64,000 bases of DNA from Dryococelus australis (GCA_029891345.1 CM056993.1:225193924-225257923); one strand, 5' to 3'. Shown: positions 35,040 through 46,734, counted from the stretch's first letter. The notes: generated from the sequence alone by a model not told the origin. A program made the numbers and translations.

Positions 35040-37510
35040 CCAGTGACAATATGAAATCAACATTTGCAGCTGCTTTTTCGATACAATTGCCTTCTCAAGT
35101 GAATGTTGACTGTCATCTTGACTCGTGTGCTTCAGTTCATATTTGCAGTGACTCAAGACGTCTGTAAAATTCTAGAAAGGCTCCTACTTTGACAATTACT
35201 GCTGCCAATAAAAATAAAATGGTATCAGATACCACTGGCAATATGGTTCTTCCTGTGAATATTTGTGGTGACACCTCTGACATTCAGGTAATTGATATTT
35301 ACCATGTACCTGATAGTTAAGTAAACCTCTTGTCAGTAGGACGAAGGGACGAATTGTTTTGAAAGGAAATACTGTTGTGTTTGACAGCACATGAGGTAGG
35401 GTTTTTACAACTCAGCAAATAAACTGATTGCTACTACAACTTTGGTTGACTGTATACTTAATTTAGACGTTCCATCTACCGATTAAGTATACTCTATGCA
35501 ATGCACTGACATCAATCTATGGCACCGACACATGGTTCACCTGAATTTTGATAGTTTGAAGAGGTTGAGTGGTATAGCCCAAGATATTAACTTTTCATCT
35601 CATGAGAAACGTTCCACCATTTGTGACACAAGCTTGCTAGGCAAAAACCACAATTTACCTTTCCCAACAAGTGATTCGACTACCAGTCATGTGTTAGAGT
35701 TATTGCATTCAGACCTGGTTCGTCCAATGGAAGTAGGATCTTTGGCTGGATCGAGATATATTTTGATTTATCTTGATGACTTCAGCCACAAATTGTTTGT
35801 TTACTTCTTAAAATCGAAGGACCAAGTCGCCGAATACTTTAATCTCTTTAAAAGATGCGTTGAGACCCAGGTTGCAGGAAAATTAAGATTTTGCATACTG
35901 AAAATGGTGGGGAATATTGTAATCATGATCTTCGTGAATTTTTCAAATCCTCAGGCATTCTGCATCAAACAAGTGGTCCTTACACACTGGCTCATAATGG
36001 TAAATCGGAGAGGCTAAATTGGGTGTTTTTCGACCGCGCGAGATGTCTACTATTACATTCAGGGCTGCCCAGTGCCTTTTGGGCCGACACTGTGTATTCT
36101 GTTGTATATCTTTTGAACAGATCGCCATGCAAATCTGTAGAGACCACCCCAGAAAAAGTGTGGTCAGGTAAACAGCTCTCTTTAAAACACCTTCGAACAT
36201 TTGGATAAGGCATTTGTACACGTTGCTGCTGAAAAAAGCTTTTCTCCAGTTGTGCGATATAGCTCATATCGATTTCTTTTGGCCCTGGCTGCAGAGCACG
36301 ACGTCGATATTGACTAGATGGATGCAGTGTCAATGTTCCTACAAGGAGACCTGGACAACGAAATTTACATGCATCAGCCTCCAGGATATGACAACAAATC
36401 GAACCAAGTATGTCGACTAAAAAGTCATTATGGACTTCAGCAAGCAAGCAGAGTCTGAAACAACAAAATGGATTCCTGTTTGAAAAGCATCGAACTTCAT
36501 CAATCAATATTTGATTAATGTATATATTACAAAATGGATGGATGGTAAAACGATGCTATTTGTGGCTGTGTGGGATGATGACTTTTCGATTTTTACTAAT
36601 GAAGGAAAGCTGAAGCTATGTGTGAAATCGCAACTTTCGAATATGTTCAAGATGACAAATCTTGGAGAAGCAAAATTCGTCCTTGGATTCCAATTGACTC
36701 GTGACTGCAAAGAAAGTAAAATTTGCCTCTATCAGGAAGCTTACATCAAGCAAGTCCTCAAGTGCTTTGATATGGATCAGTGTAAATCAGTTTCTACCCC
36801 TATGAAAGCCCATGAAAAATTTACGAAGTCTCAAGCGCCAAAATCATAAGAAGAAGTGGCTAAAATGAGAAATTTTCCGTACCAGGAAGCAATTGGCAGC
36901 CTACTGTCTGCTCCACAGGTCTCCAGACCATACATAGCTTATGCGATCAGTTGTTTGAGCAGATTTAATGGCAACCCCAGGCATGGAACACTGGGCTGCT
37001 GTCAAACATGTTATCTGATACATAAAAGGGACTTCACGGTGGAAGCTAGACTTTGATGCAAATGAGAAAGGAACAATCTCAGGATTTCGTGATGCTGATT
37101 GGGCCAGCGACTTTAATGAGCGAAGGTCCGTGATCGGCTACAAATTTTTGAAGTGTAAAGATCGTTTCTCTTAGGTGCACGAAAAGATAACCAACTATTG
37201 CCCTCTCAACAACTGAGGCTGAGTACATGCCAATATCTGCTGCAAATCAGGAAGCACTATGATTGAGAGGATTATCTCAAGAAATAATTCCATCCATTGG
37301 CAAGACTCCTACAATCATATTTGTGGAAAACTAAGGTGCTCTAAATAAATCTTACAATGACTGGGATTTATCAAGCTAAAACCAAACGCATTGATGTTAG
37401 GCACCACTTCCTCCGTGAAAAAGTTCTCAGCAAGCAAATTGATTTCAAGTACGTGTCCACAAAAGATATGTTTGCTGGTTCCTTGACAAAGGCACTCAGC
37501 TGCGACAAAT
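35040..37510 (+). pseudogene. pol: Copia pol fossil (PR-IN-RT-RH)
   Basis: Protease region around LDSCASVHIC (35,115); GAG-pre-integrase LWHRHMVHLNFDSLKRLSG (35,517); integrase core HSDLVRPMEVG, YLDDFSHK and HTENGGEYCNHDLREFFKSS (35,700-36,200); reverse transcriptase MDAVSMFLQGDLDNEIYM (36,315) and KMTNLGEAKFVLGFQL (36,650); RNase H GFRDADWASD and EYMPISAANQEA (37,085-37,260). Broken at several places. The family normally makes one polyprotein. Confidence 0.9.
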
Positions 37511-37521
37511 GCCAGAATTGG

Positions 37522-37717
37522 TGTGGGAATATTAGTTGAGTCAACACTGTTAGATAGGACTTTCCGCCTGCCCTGTAGATGTCGCATCGGTTCTCTACAT
37601 TGCAGTCATGTGTGCAATGTCATCATTGTTGTATCTAATCTATGCAATTCTGTTTGTAAATAAAAATTATATGTGCGTGTTCAATTCAGCAAATCCCATA
37701 TAATTCCTTTTCCTACA
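37522..37717 (+). repeat. Right LTR
   Basis: TGTGGGAATATTAGTTGAG at the start to ...TCCTACA at the end, about 196 bases, followed by the AAAGG duplication. A CTTTCCGCCTGCCCTGTAG block is shared with the left LTR. Confidence 0.8.
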
Positions 37718-37722
37718 AAAGG

Positions 37723-38870
37723 AACATTCATCATTTCTTTATAATTTTTGAAAAATGAATGCTCTCCTTTCGGAGTTAATTGAATATTTACTGCTTCACT
37801 TTTAGAGCAGTCTTCTGCGTGTTTTTTTTTATTCCTCTTGACAGGTAATGAATTGAAGACATATCGGATATATAAGTTTCATGTTGCTTTTTTTTTTTTT
37901 TGGGCTGAAACTAACTTTTATAAATCTTTAATCCAAGAGTAATGTGAATTTGTTTCATCTTTTAAATAAAGTAAATTTATATGCTTATCGTTTTTAAGTT
38001 TTGTAAGCTTAAGTGGATATACTGTGGGTTTTTCACATTCACCTTTAATAGAGTATACATTTATAGCTATATCAGTTTGATTTTATATTTTTTGTATATC
38101 ATTCATTTTAATTGGATATTCTAAATTTTCTATTACTTTATCAATATTAAGCCCCACATTTTTATATTTGGTTACTCTGTCCGAATTTTCGTCTGCTGGA
38201 AATAATGCATATTTTACAACCCAAAGAAAGCATTTTTGATCATTATTTTTTAACATTTATGCATGTTATCTTATTCTTAGTATCTTCTCTAATTATATAT
38301 ATGATGAGCCATTTAAAGATATTTAATATTTATAGCTAGTTGAATTTCCATTATTCTATCTAATGTCAATCCTTAACCTCTTCTTTGAAATTCAGATAAT
38401 TGTGTGATTATTTCTTGTATTTTGAATTTATATATGATTTTATTATCTCCTTCATTGAATATTGTATAATTAAGCAATTGAAATAAATTCGTTCTAATTC
38501 ATTATTATCTTGCTTACGAAAATAGACATATAATTTAATTCCGGTTTTCAGTCCTATAAGGTTCCTAATATTAGTGCATATTATCTCAAATACCTTATTG
38601 TTATATGTTGATATCCTACTTTTAAAAGCTTTATTAACGAAGCAATTTTCGTTGCTTCATCTTTTTATTTCTTCTTTTAACAAATAAATTATTATAGAAT
38701 GGATACATTTCTTCTAATTCTTTTCTATCTTCGGGATATAATTAATTGATATTAGCATCAGCCAAAGGTAAATTTGCAAAAGTATTCTTTGTTCTTTTTC
38801 TCTGCTTTCTTTTTCTCCGCTTGTCTATAAACTATTGTATAATAAATAGTAAAGATAAATATTTTTAGCA
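37723..38870 (-). pseudogene. polB: Old Polinton PolB fossil, N-terminal part
   Basis: Aligns with the N-terminal third of the intact enzyme: KNNDQKCFLWVVKYALF matches KNADQKCFLWSVLTALH, and DKHINLLYLKDETNSHYSW matches DKHMNLLYIKDEKNDHYCW. Broken. It is separated from a probable further N-terminal piece at 52.7-53.0 kb by the younger Polinton. Confidence 0.8.
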
Positions 38871-39000
38871 AACACAATGTGCTATAAAAATTTGCAGCTG
38901 TGTAATGTTTTTAGAATTGTACATTGTAATCAATAAGTTATTGAAATTACTATGATTGTAATTTACTAATTAATATATTGTAATGTTTTACCAGATTTTT

Positions 39001-39006
39001 TATGTA
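39001..39006 (+). repeat. Polinton target duplication, left
   Basis: TATGTA against TGTGTA at 52,209-52,214: five of six bases match, the usual 6-bp Polinton duplication. Confidence 0.65.
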
Positions 39007-39124
39007 AGTAGTATAGAAATGCCGGTTCGAGAGCAGCCCGCGACCATCAGAAAACCAACAGCAAATTGAATGCCCAAACTATCAGGAAAACATCAGAAAA
39101 AATTACAGTTTGATTTCCTGATCC

Positions 39125-39605
39125 AAAACATTAACTGCCGGTTCGAGCGCAGCCACAAAAAAGTGACTGCAAAAGTTGCGTTAGAGTGCAACCGCAAAAA
39201 GTGACTGCAAAAATTTGCATTTGGGAGCAGTCCCCCCCCCCCCCCTACCCCTCAAAAAAACCAACAGCAAATAGAATGCACAAGCCATCACAAAACATCA
39301 GCTGCCGATTCGAGTGCAGCCGCAAAAAAAAGTGACTGCAAAAGTTGCGTTAGAGTGTAACAGCAAAAAGTGACTGCAAAAGTTGTGTTTGGGTGCAACC
39401 GCAAAAAGTGACTGCAAAAAGTTCCGTTAGAGTGTAACAGCAAAAAGTGACTGCAAAAGTTGCGTTTGGGTGCAACCCCAAAAAGTGACCGCAAAAAATT
39501 GCGTTTGAGGCATCTGCAAAAAGTGACTGCAAAAAGTTGTGTTTGAGGCATCAGCAAAAAGTTGCGTTTGGGTGCATCCACAAAAAGTGACTACAAAAAG
39601 TTGCA
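39125..39605 (+). repeat. Tandem array inside left TIR
   Basis: About a dozen degenerate units of roughly 35-40 bases built on GCAAAAAGTGACTGCAAAAG TTGCGTT, with a C run at 39,231-39,244. The short frames 39,288-39,618 follow the repeat and are not genes. Confidence 0.85.
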
Positions 39606-39663
39606 AACAGCGACTCAAGAAAATTGAATACGAAAAAAAATAAAATATTGTCCATAATAAACA

Positions 39664-39849
39664 ATGGCTCAGTTGCTAAATGTATTGAATGGAGTCCAAC
39701 AATTTAAGAAACTTTCCGAACTTTCAATTGGACAGACCTATCCCATAGACCATGCTGAAATATCTGATACACGGTATGGACACAAAGAGGCAATTTTAAA
39801 GAAACCTTGCCAGACATATATCTTCAGAATTTCAGCGAAAAAGTTTTAG
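39664..39849 (+). pseudogene. TIR-embedded Polinton ORF, left copy
   Basis: MAQLLNVLNGVQQFKKLSEL... runs inward from inside the terminal repeat; the same frame is present in the right repeat. From memory, small proteins with this opening and a TRYG segment occur near Polinton ends and look like a compact beta-fold (possibly OB-like) domain; function unknown. The start box TAATAAACAATG precedes it. Confidence 0.65.
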
Positions 39850-39942
39850 ATGGTGTTAATCGTGGTGGTATAAATTTTGCATATGATGGAATGGAGGATT
39901 GTGGCGCTAAACAAAGGCATTCTATTCGGTTTTTTAAAGAGT

Positions 39943-40020
39943 TGATGATCGTTGTATTAGACATCAGTTGATTTTTATATGTGCTCATATCTCTATAAGG
40001 TTCTAATGATTGGATAATCA
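39943..40020 (-). repeat. Duplicate of the PolB start region
   Basis: The minus strand reads MSTYKNQLMSNTTIINS, close to the polymerase N-terminus MSANKNQPMSNMMTTMA at 50,656. It is a detached direct copy of about 60 bases lying against the left TIR. Confidence 0.7.
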
Positions 40021-40223
40021 TTAAAACACAATTGTCGCTCTGACTTCGGCAATGTGCTACAACATAGTCTAATTAAAAATTTGGATACACATCTCCAAAT
40101 TCGACGCATTAAAGTAGCCGAAACATTGAGTTCTTTCATTACATTTACTATAGAAATATTATTCATCTTTATAACACAAAACTTTAATATATAGAATATG
40201 ACTACTTCCAACCGAAAAAATAT

Positions 40224-40938
40224 CTATGGCTTCATCTCTAATACCACAGTTCTTTCAGACAAATCAAAATTAATTAACTTTCCTTTTTCATCCTTAATTT
40301 CAACTATTAATTCATTAACTTGATTTGTTTGCACTGGGAAAAATAATGGATAAGCTGGTAGATCGTGTCGCCAAATCCAAACGTTGTTTTTGATTTAAAA
40401 GTGGCAATTATGCTAGTTTATATATGGTTATTTTCATCATGTTTTAATATCATGCCATTTACTATATTACAGTATATATTTATTGTTTCAAATGGAGCAA
40501 ATTTGGAATTGCATCGCCATCATGATCCACATTTGCTTTCAGAGTTTTATTTTCTACAAAACCCAAAAGTTTTCCTATTGAACCCCGTTTTCCAAAGTGT
40601 AATTTAAGCGTACATTTTACTTTTACTCTGTTTGTTATTTTATCCAGCTCGAAAGATATATCATTTTCTTTCCCACCCATTGAATCTACACTAACTGAAA
40701 AAATTGCTTTTATAGTTTTTTCAAGATCTTTTATGCTATATTGACCAACTGGAATATCAATTGCCGTATCATTATGGCCCACAAAATATAGCTTATTTCT
40801 CCCAGAGATAATGTTATGCATTAGATAAGTAGTATTGAACTGAACTAAAGCCAATGAGTGTCCCTCTATCTCTAAAGGGTAGTGTAGTCTCTTCTTCAAC
40901 ACTGAATTGTTATCTGTTAGTTTGAATACTTTACTCAT
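40224..40938 (-). pseudogene. Polinton penton-like minor capsid protein
   Basis: MSKVFKLTDNNSVLKKRLHY..., with LALVQFNTTYLMHNIISGRN, IPVGQYSIKDLEKTI and GSIGKLLGFVENKT as in the single-jelly-roll minor capsid (penton) proteins of Polintons and adintoviruses. It would occupy the vertices of the particle. The C-terminus LPAYPLFFPVQTNQVNELIV...LEMKP ends at 40,224. About 238 codons, which is the family's usual length. It is divergent from the ATPase with 31 bases between the two start codons; the two TAATAAATG boxes face each other. Confidence 0.85.
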
Positions 40939-40969
40939 TTATTACATTATTAAAAAAATATATTAATAA

Positions 40970-41692
40970 ATGAGCAAGAAACATGTAGACTGGGATATTA
41001 AAATAAGAATACCAGACAAGGCTGTATCAGCAAAACGTCATGGAGAATTATTACCTAATAATATTAGGTGTTTGATTATGAGCCCTAGTAACTGTGGGAA
41101 AACTGCACTTATGATAGATAATTTTATATATGCTCAGGGATTGTTGGACTTTGGCACTCTCTATGTATGTTCAAAAAGTCTGGACCAACCAAAATATATC
41201 AATTTAAAGAAATATATAGATGTAGTTTCAAAATTATTTAATGAACCAATAGCATACTTCTTTCCATCCAATGAAGAAATAATTGATGTAAATGAATGTC
41301 AAAAAGAGTCTGTAGTTGTTTTCGATGATATCATACTTGAAAATCAAGATATGGTAAGGGATTACTTTACTTGTGGTAGACATAAAGATATTGATTGCTT
41401 ATATTTAGCTCAGACATACTCAAAAGTACCTAAGCAGCTTATAAGAGACAATAACAGTTTTCTTTGCATATTCAGACAAGACGATACAAATCTTAAACAT
41501 ATTCATAGTGTTTTTGTTGATGGTGATATGTCATTTGAGAAATTTAGGGAGACATGTTCAAAATGCTGGAATAATGAATATGATTTTGTTACAATAGATA
41601 TGACTCATAAGTTAAATAATGGCAAGTACTGCAATAAAATTAAAGACTTTTTATATTCTTCGATTGTAAGTTTTGTTTTTAATGGAAACTAA
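40970..41692 (+). CDS. Polinton FtsK/HerA-type packaging ATPase
   Basis: 240 codons, open throughout. Walker A is MSPSNCGKTAL (codons about 37-47), Walker B is VVVFDDII (about 115-122), then CGRHKDIDCLYLAQTYSKVP carries the sensor-type region. This is the A32-like ATPase that pumps DNA into the capsid in Polintons, virophages and poxviruses. It is the only long plus-strand gene of the element. The start is set by the TTAATAAATG box. It looks whole. Confidence 0.95.
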   Translation: MSKKHVDWDIKIRIPDKAVSAKRHGELLPNNIRCLIMSPSNCGKTALMIDNFIYAQGLLDFGTLYVCSKSLDQPKYINLKKYIDVVSKLFNEPIAYFFPSNEEIIDVNECQKESVVVFDDIILENQDMVRDYFTCGRHKDIDCLYLAQTYSKVPKQLIRDNNSFLCIFRQDDTNLKHIHSVFVDGDMSFEKFRETCSKCWNNEYDFVTIDMTHKLNNGKYCNKIKDFLYSSIVSFVFNGN

Positions 41693-41707
41693 CATAATCT
41701 CATCTTT

Positions 41708-42284
41708 TTAAACGTATTCATATACCATAACTATTTCAATAAACACAATTGTACCTTCGGGTACATTGTGGGCTTTTGGTATTTTAAAATATATCATATC
41801 ATCATGGAATCCTTTAAAAGTTTTATGCATGTCAATTTTATTCGGTTCATGATAACAGGTGATAACACTTTCATATTTTTCTGGTTTTATTATTATTTCA
41901 ACTATAGTTCCATCTCTCAAAAAAAATTCAATTCAGTTATTGAAGTAAAATATTTTTTTCTTTTGAATTATATTTCTCAACTAAATGAATAATGTTAATT
42001 CTGTTTTTCTGATAGTACTCTAAATTGATTGCGTCCATCGGTGCAATGGAATTTCCCACATGTCTTAGCCTTTTTGGTTCAAAATCTACATTATTATCTA
42101 CTTTCAAGTAAGTAAGATAGGCTTTATCCAATGATCTTTTGTTTCTTGTCAGTGTGGTTATAAAGTCGTTGAAATGTGTGTTGGAAACAAAATCATTAGG
42201 GCTCATCTTCTCATCATTGTTCATGCATTCTTTAATTTGATCTTCAAACCAAGAGCTTATTAATGTATTTCAGCATATATCCAT
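41708..42284 (-). pseudogene. Unassigned Polinton structural-type ORF
   Basis: About 190 codons in two pieces (41,937-42,224 and 41,708-41,920). The start codon at 42,282-42,284 lies in a TAATAAACAATG box. The C-terminal part (GTIVEIIIKPEKYESVITCYH... VPEGTIVFIEIVMVYEYV) is beta-rich and could be a capsid-associated protein. It is far too short for the double-jelly-roll major capsid protein. Confidence 0.55.
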
Positions 42285-42422
42285 TGTTTATTAATAGTGA
42301 AATAATTTTTGGAAATTCAAAATTATGCGAAAAGAGATTTAGCACAATTACACAAAAATTACCACAAGTTACTTGATTTAAATTTTGAATTCTATCATTG
42401 TTATAAAAATGTTACTTCGGAA

Positions 42423-43067
42423 TTATGCTATTAATTGTCGCGGTGGATTTTCGCCAAATGAATCAAAATAATATTTATTTGCTTTTTTCCAATAGCATAC
42501 AGAATGTGTACCAGAGTTTGTCGAAACATCTAGATTAACAATCCCACATTCATTTTCGAGTGGTGTGTTAAGCAGCTCATCGATCATAAATACACCCCGA
42601 AAATTTTTTATGTTAATTTTTTTAACCATTTGATCAATATCAAAGTTACTGAGTGGAGTTATTTTTTTTTTAACATTCTTACGCCACTTAACTTTTTTCA
42701 ATCCCTTGCTGTATTCCTTCATAGCTAAATTATGTCTGCGTTGTTCTTCCATTTCTTGGTTTTTCTTCTTCGCATTAATTGCTGATGTAGCGATAGATGA
42801 TGCACCGCCAGCTAACGCTCCTAGAGCTCCCAATACTGCGAAAATTAAGAATAAAAATCCGCCCTTGTGAACTGTCAAACCATTACCAGTTTTCATTTCT
42901 TTGGACATTTTCTTAAGCTGTGGAACTGAAATTGTGATAGCCATCCCTTTGTCCTCCTTTCGTTTCTTGTTTTTACGATCCAGCTGGTCTTTCATTAGGA
43001 AAGAATCAATATTCAAACCCTTCAACTCATCGTTAGGAACTTGAAATACAATGTTTTATACTTTCAT
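42423..43067 (-). pseudogene. Adenovirus-type cysteine protease
   Basis: The C-terminal half has the Polinton maturation protease (adenain, C5 family) signature: LSNFDIDQMVKKINIKNF, GVFMIDELL, ECGIVNLD, then GTHSVCYWK and YYFDSFGENPP. The N-terminal half is a basic, glycine/alanine hydrophobic segment (FLFLIFAVLGALGALAGG) like those of small minor virion proteins fused to the protease in many animal Polintons. The TAATAAATG box at 43,065-43,073 suggests the start lies slightly upstream of the long frame at 43,025. Confidence 0.88.
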
Positions 43068-43087
43068 TTATTATAACAAATATTTTA

Positions 43088-44518
43088 TCATTTTATTTCA
43101 ATTCCCCAGCCAAGCTTACGTTTAATATGCATCACAGATCCAGTAACACCAGCCCACAATCTCTCATTGAGATCAGCATCTGAACTTAACAATCTTTTGA
43201 ATGCTTTCTTTTCTAGTTCTTTGTCAGCTACATGTCTTTCAGATAGATCTTTATGATGATAATAAGCTATATCGTGTTCCATTGCAGCCACATATAGTGG
43301 ATTAATGGGTTTATTCTCTCTTTTAGTCTGGTACCCGGACCTAAGTACTGATAACTGGGTGCGTGCAACTCAGAAGGCAGCACATTTATTATGTCATTGA
43401 GTAACCCTTTTCCGTGACGCTCCGACTTCCAAAAAGTATGTGGTATTGTGTTTAACATTCGTATTAAATATGGTATACCTTTTGAATTATTCACAACAAA
43501 GTCACTAAACTTGCTGTTGAGCATATTCATTATTCCAAATTTTTCATTGTAATAGTTATCATTTCGAGCATTCTCTTCGCCATAAATAACGAGAATCCGA
43601 TCAATAAGCATCCTAACATCATCCATCCATATGTATTCTTTCGGGTAGTGTGTATATTTCTTTTTACCTTTCCCCTTTTTAGGCGAGGGTCGTTTCTTTT
43701 TATTCGAATAGTAAATATGTTTAACAATAATTTTCCATTTATTCCCTTTACTCGATTTTGGCATTCCCAAGTTTGGATCATTGTTTTGAAAAACTGCATT
43801 CGCCTCTGCTAGGATACGACTATAGTGTTTATAGTCGGTTGCAGTGTAGTCACTTTCTGTTACTTTCTTACTAGTTAGTAATTTCATCAAACCATCGGTT
43901 CCAGTGTATGTTCGACCTTTTACAGTAAATATGTCTTTGATGAATGTTACTTCGGTATCACCAATATACAATCTACCTTTATCAGCCTTTAGCCCAAAAA
44001 TGTCGTCTTTGCAGTCTATTAAAAAATCGGCCACTTTCTTATCAATAAATGTTGTTTTGTAGTTAGTTAACTGCCGGATATCAAATTTCAAACCCCCCAA
44101 TGCTTCGTCATAGCATTCATCACCAAAGCGTTCATCGTCATAGCATTCATCGTCATCGTCAATGCATTTAACGCCATTGTTATAGCGTTCATTTCTATAG
44201 CGTTCATCGCCATAGCATTCATCGCCATAGCGTTCATCGGTGCCTGTTTTACCAAACATTTTTCTATTGGTGTCTGTGGGTAGTCTAAATTCTTAACAGC
44301 AATTGGAACAAGTTCTTTTATTAAGTTCTTATTCTCATTTGTTACATGTCCAATTTCTTGCCCAAATCTTCTATCGCATCTATAAATGGTTGAACATGTT
44401 TTTTATTTTTATCATATTCATCTTGGCGAAATTTTCTAAAAGTTTCAAACTTTTCAATTAGGTGTTTTCTTCTCTCTATATTCTTCTCTATATTGTTTAC
44501 AATGTTTTGTTGCCTCAT
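43088..44518 (-). pseudogene. Polinton PLA2-domain virion protein
   Basis: About 477 codons from the ATG at 44,516-44,518. Order: a charged coiled-coil-like N-terminus (NNIEKNIERRKHLIEKFETF); an acidic repeat of DERYGDECYGDE type (44,100-44,250); a conserved middle domain (LKADKGRLYIGDTEVTF, YTGTDGLMKLLTSKK); a basic linker (KKKRPSPKKGKGKKK); and a C-terminal parvovirus-type phospholipase A2 segment, YQYLGPGTRL then EHDIAYYHH with the calcium loop and catalytic HD. In parvoviruses this domain breaches the endosome on entry; the same role is likely here. Confidence 0.87.
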
Positions 44519-44663
44519 TTATTATATAAAATGATCAATGATAACTTAAATGTATACTGTCTCAAATGTATGAAAAATACACTAAGTTCATACAAACTTA
44601 CCAATAATAACAAAGTAAGAATTAAATGTGTTTGGAGATGCCGTGTTACCAATAACTCGCTAT

Positions 44664-45077
44664 TCACTGGTGGGAGTACAAAAAACGATATTGTAAATGA
44701 AATTCAGAAACCAATGCGAAAAAACGTATGGACGGCAGCACATCTTTTGTCGCCCATTTCTTGAACCGTTTTGCTTCAGCTTTTTTTGACGATAAAATCA
44801 GTGAATACAAGCCCGATTCGTTGATAAACACTGCGTACGGTTGCATATTCAAAGAAGGGCCTTCCGGGTAGCCCCATTGTGTCGTCAATGTTTCCAATGG
44901 AATACGGTCGTCTTTGTCGATGTTGACCCAGATTGCTTGTTGTGGATTGTTGTACTCGAGTATAAGCACAACGTCTTTAGCCTTGAACCACGGGTTGCCT
45001 TCTTTGTCGAGTATTACGTACACCTCTTTACGGTCGTAAACGAGCTTGTTGTTTACAATGTCGATGAGCGATTGCAT
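44664..45077 (-). CDS. bro: Bro-N domain protein (cargo)
   Basis: 137 codons. The Bro-N fold is clear: VILDKEGNPWFKAKDVVLIL, NIDKDDRIPLETL, VFINESGLYSLILSSKKAEA and FKKWATKDVLPSIR. Bro-N proteins bind DNA and are spread among baculoviruses, nudiviruses, ascoviruses, phages and other elements. There is no TAATAAATG box before the ATG and the base composition is GC-richer than neighbours, both marking it as acquired cargo. A second Bro domain is absent. Confidence 0.88.
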   Translation of the reverse strand: MQSLIDIVNNKLVYDRKEVYVILDKEGNPWFKAKDVVLILEYNNPQQAIWVNIDKDDRIPLETLTTQWGYPEGPSLNMQPYAVFINESGLYSLILSSKKAEAKRFKKWATKDVLPSIRFFALVSEFHLQYRFLYSHQ

Positions 45078-45334
45078 TTTGGCAGAAATGCACAGGCTTA
45101 CATGTGGTGATACGCGAACAATTTCGAGACGACATGTCTCGAAACACTACTCGATGTCTACCACAAACGATTTTACGCGTACGACATCAGCGAAGCCATG
45201 TTCATTGATAAATACGGTATGTGGAAGTGCACTCGACAAGGGTCGCGATTCGCTACTCTCTATATCTGCATATGCTGTTCTCTAATCGCTTCTCGCGGAT
45301 CCCATTAAAAGCATAATAATATTTAAGTGAAAAT

Positions 45335-46732
45335 TTAATGTATGGAGATCGTCTCCATTTGTATCACTAGTTTTTTGAACTGATTAAGGATATCTGAGTA
45401 TGAGGATGGTAATGTAGAACACTTTACATTGAATATTGGAAGATCAAATCTGTCAACTCTGACAAACATGTTTATAAACTCATTGAATGCATAGCAGGTT
45501 GTGTTCTTGAAGAAGTATAATAATCCATTGGTGTATATAAAAGCAGAATATAACCCAATTGGTAAGCCTGGAAATTTCCTTGCAATTAAACCGAAAGATT
45601 TTGATCTGAATAAGCACTCGTCCAGTTCCATAAAATACATTTAATTGTAAAATACAAAAGTACGACCAGAGTAGGTGTTTACATCTGCTTTTATTTTGGA
45701 ATTTTGAGGTATACCCATATCATAAATAACCTTTGGATAACAAGACACGAGTTGCAGACTAGGATATTCAAATATAAATACATTTGACTCGATAAACATT
45801 ACTATTTCCCCTGATGGTCTCTGATAAATCGATGTAAAGCTTTCAAAATTAGCAGGTAAGAAAAACAGCCAGTTAGTGATAAGTTCTGGTTTACTAACTA
45901 TTTTATCTATTATGTCATATGTCCAAACATATTTTTTATAAAAAATATACATCACTTGATTGACTACTAAAAATGTGTTGATGTTTTTTAAGTTACACAA
46001 ATCTATTTATTTTGTAGGGAATAATATGTTTGGTTTAGGAGGGGATAACGAATGCACAGATCTTTTAGGTTTACCATATAGACTCTGTATTGCCAAAATA
46101 TCATCAGTTTGTAAAGTTAGCCGATCTGAGACATAAATTGGGTACATAACAGTCTCGTAAACATTCGAATGATGTATTCCTAATGCAAATCCTATTTCAT
46201 GCAATAGCACAACGAAAAGATTTATTTTTCCTTGAGATTTGTTGTCATGTTTAAGATACCAATCTTCTTCAGCATCAATGTGAATTTCAACTCGTGAGTT
46301 ATCTGCTTTCGGGAAAAAAGCATGAGCTAGCACTCCTCCTCTCCCATCAAATTTGCTATTACATAAATTCCGAGACTTTTGAAATGTATGGATACTACAT
46401 TTGTTTGATATTATTATGTGTGGGTTTTGAGTATCATGTTTAAACATAATGTCAGTATGTTTGGCCCATGTATGAAACACTTCTTGAGTTAGTTGTAGTA
46501 TGTCACGATTGGCCAACGCATAATGCCATTTTATTACTTTCGTTGTCCATTTGGTAATAGATGTAGAAAAGCCAAATATATCATCTTGTACCCCACATCT
46601 AGGAGTTTTGATTAGTGCCAGTGTTTCTTTACTTATTTCGCCACTAATTGTTATATAGTGATACTCTTGAAAAAGCCGGAGAGCATTTGAAACTATTGAT
46701 GAATTTGCGTGTGTAATATCTTTGTCAGGCAT
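45335..46732 (-). pseudogene. mmp: Matrix metalloproteinase with hemopexin repeats (cargo)
   Basis: About 465 codons. The N-terminal 240 are an MMP: a prodomain ending in the cysteine switch PRCGVQD (about codon 50), a catalytic domain with FDGRGGVLAHAFFP (calcium/zinc-binding segment), a zinc-site motif around LLHEIG...LGIHHS (about 175-190) and a Met-turn-like VMYPIY. Then come hemopexin repeats over 45,335-46,000 (KADVNTYSGRTFVFYN, FPGLPIGLYSAFIYTNG). MMPs cut extracellular matrix; betabaculoviruses carry one that breaks down basement membrane. I know of no Polinton with one. Little broken: one or two interruptions. No TAATAAATG box at its start, so probably a captured host gene. Confidence 0.9.
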
Positions 46733-46734
46733 TT

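Larger units (their letters stand above)
33372..37717 (+). mobile_element. Copia-type LTR retrotransposon fossil
   Basis: Ty1/copia order is clear: gag, CCHC knuckle, protease, GAG-pre-integrase, integrase, reverse transcriptase, RNase H. Imperfect LTRs and AAAGG target duplications flank it. The LTRs of about 196 bp differ by very roughly one base in eight, so it is old. It is broken at around ten or more places and shorter than a full Copia. It sits inside the old Polinton polymerase and itself carries a MITE in its left LTR. The element is on the plus strand, opposite to the polymerase it interrupts. Confidence 0.93.
39007..39942 (+). repeat. Left terminal inverted repeat
   Basis: Matches the reverse complement of 51,408-52,208, from AGTAGTATAGAAATGCCGGTT to the CAAAGGCATTCTATT segment. 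Lengths differ (936 and 801) mainly through tandem-array copy number. Confidence 0.9.

Noticed and set aside
34410-36710. Minus-strand frames inside the Copia
   Set aside because: All are shadows of the gag-pol coding strand.
39288-39618. Cysteine/histidine-rich repeat protein (CSHFLQ-like units)
   Set aside because: This is the antisense reading of the tandem array in the TIR; the array differs in length on the other side.
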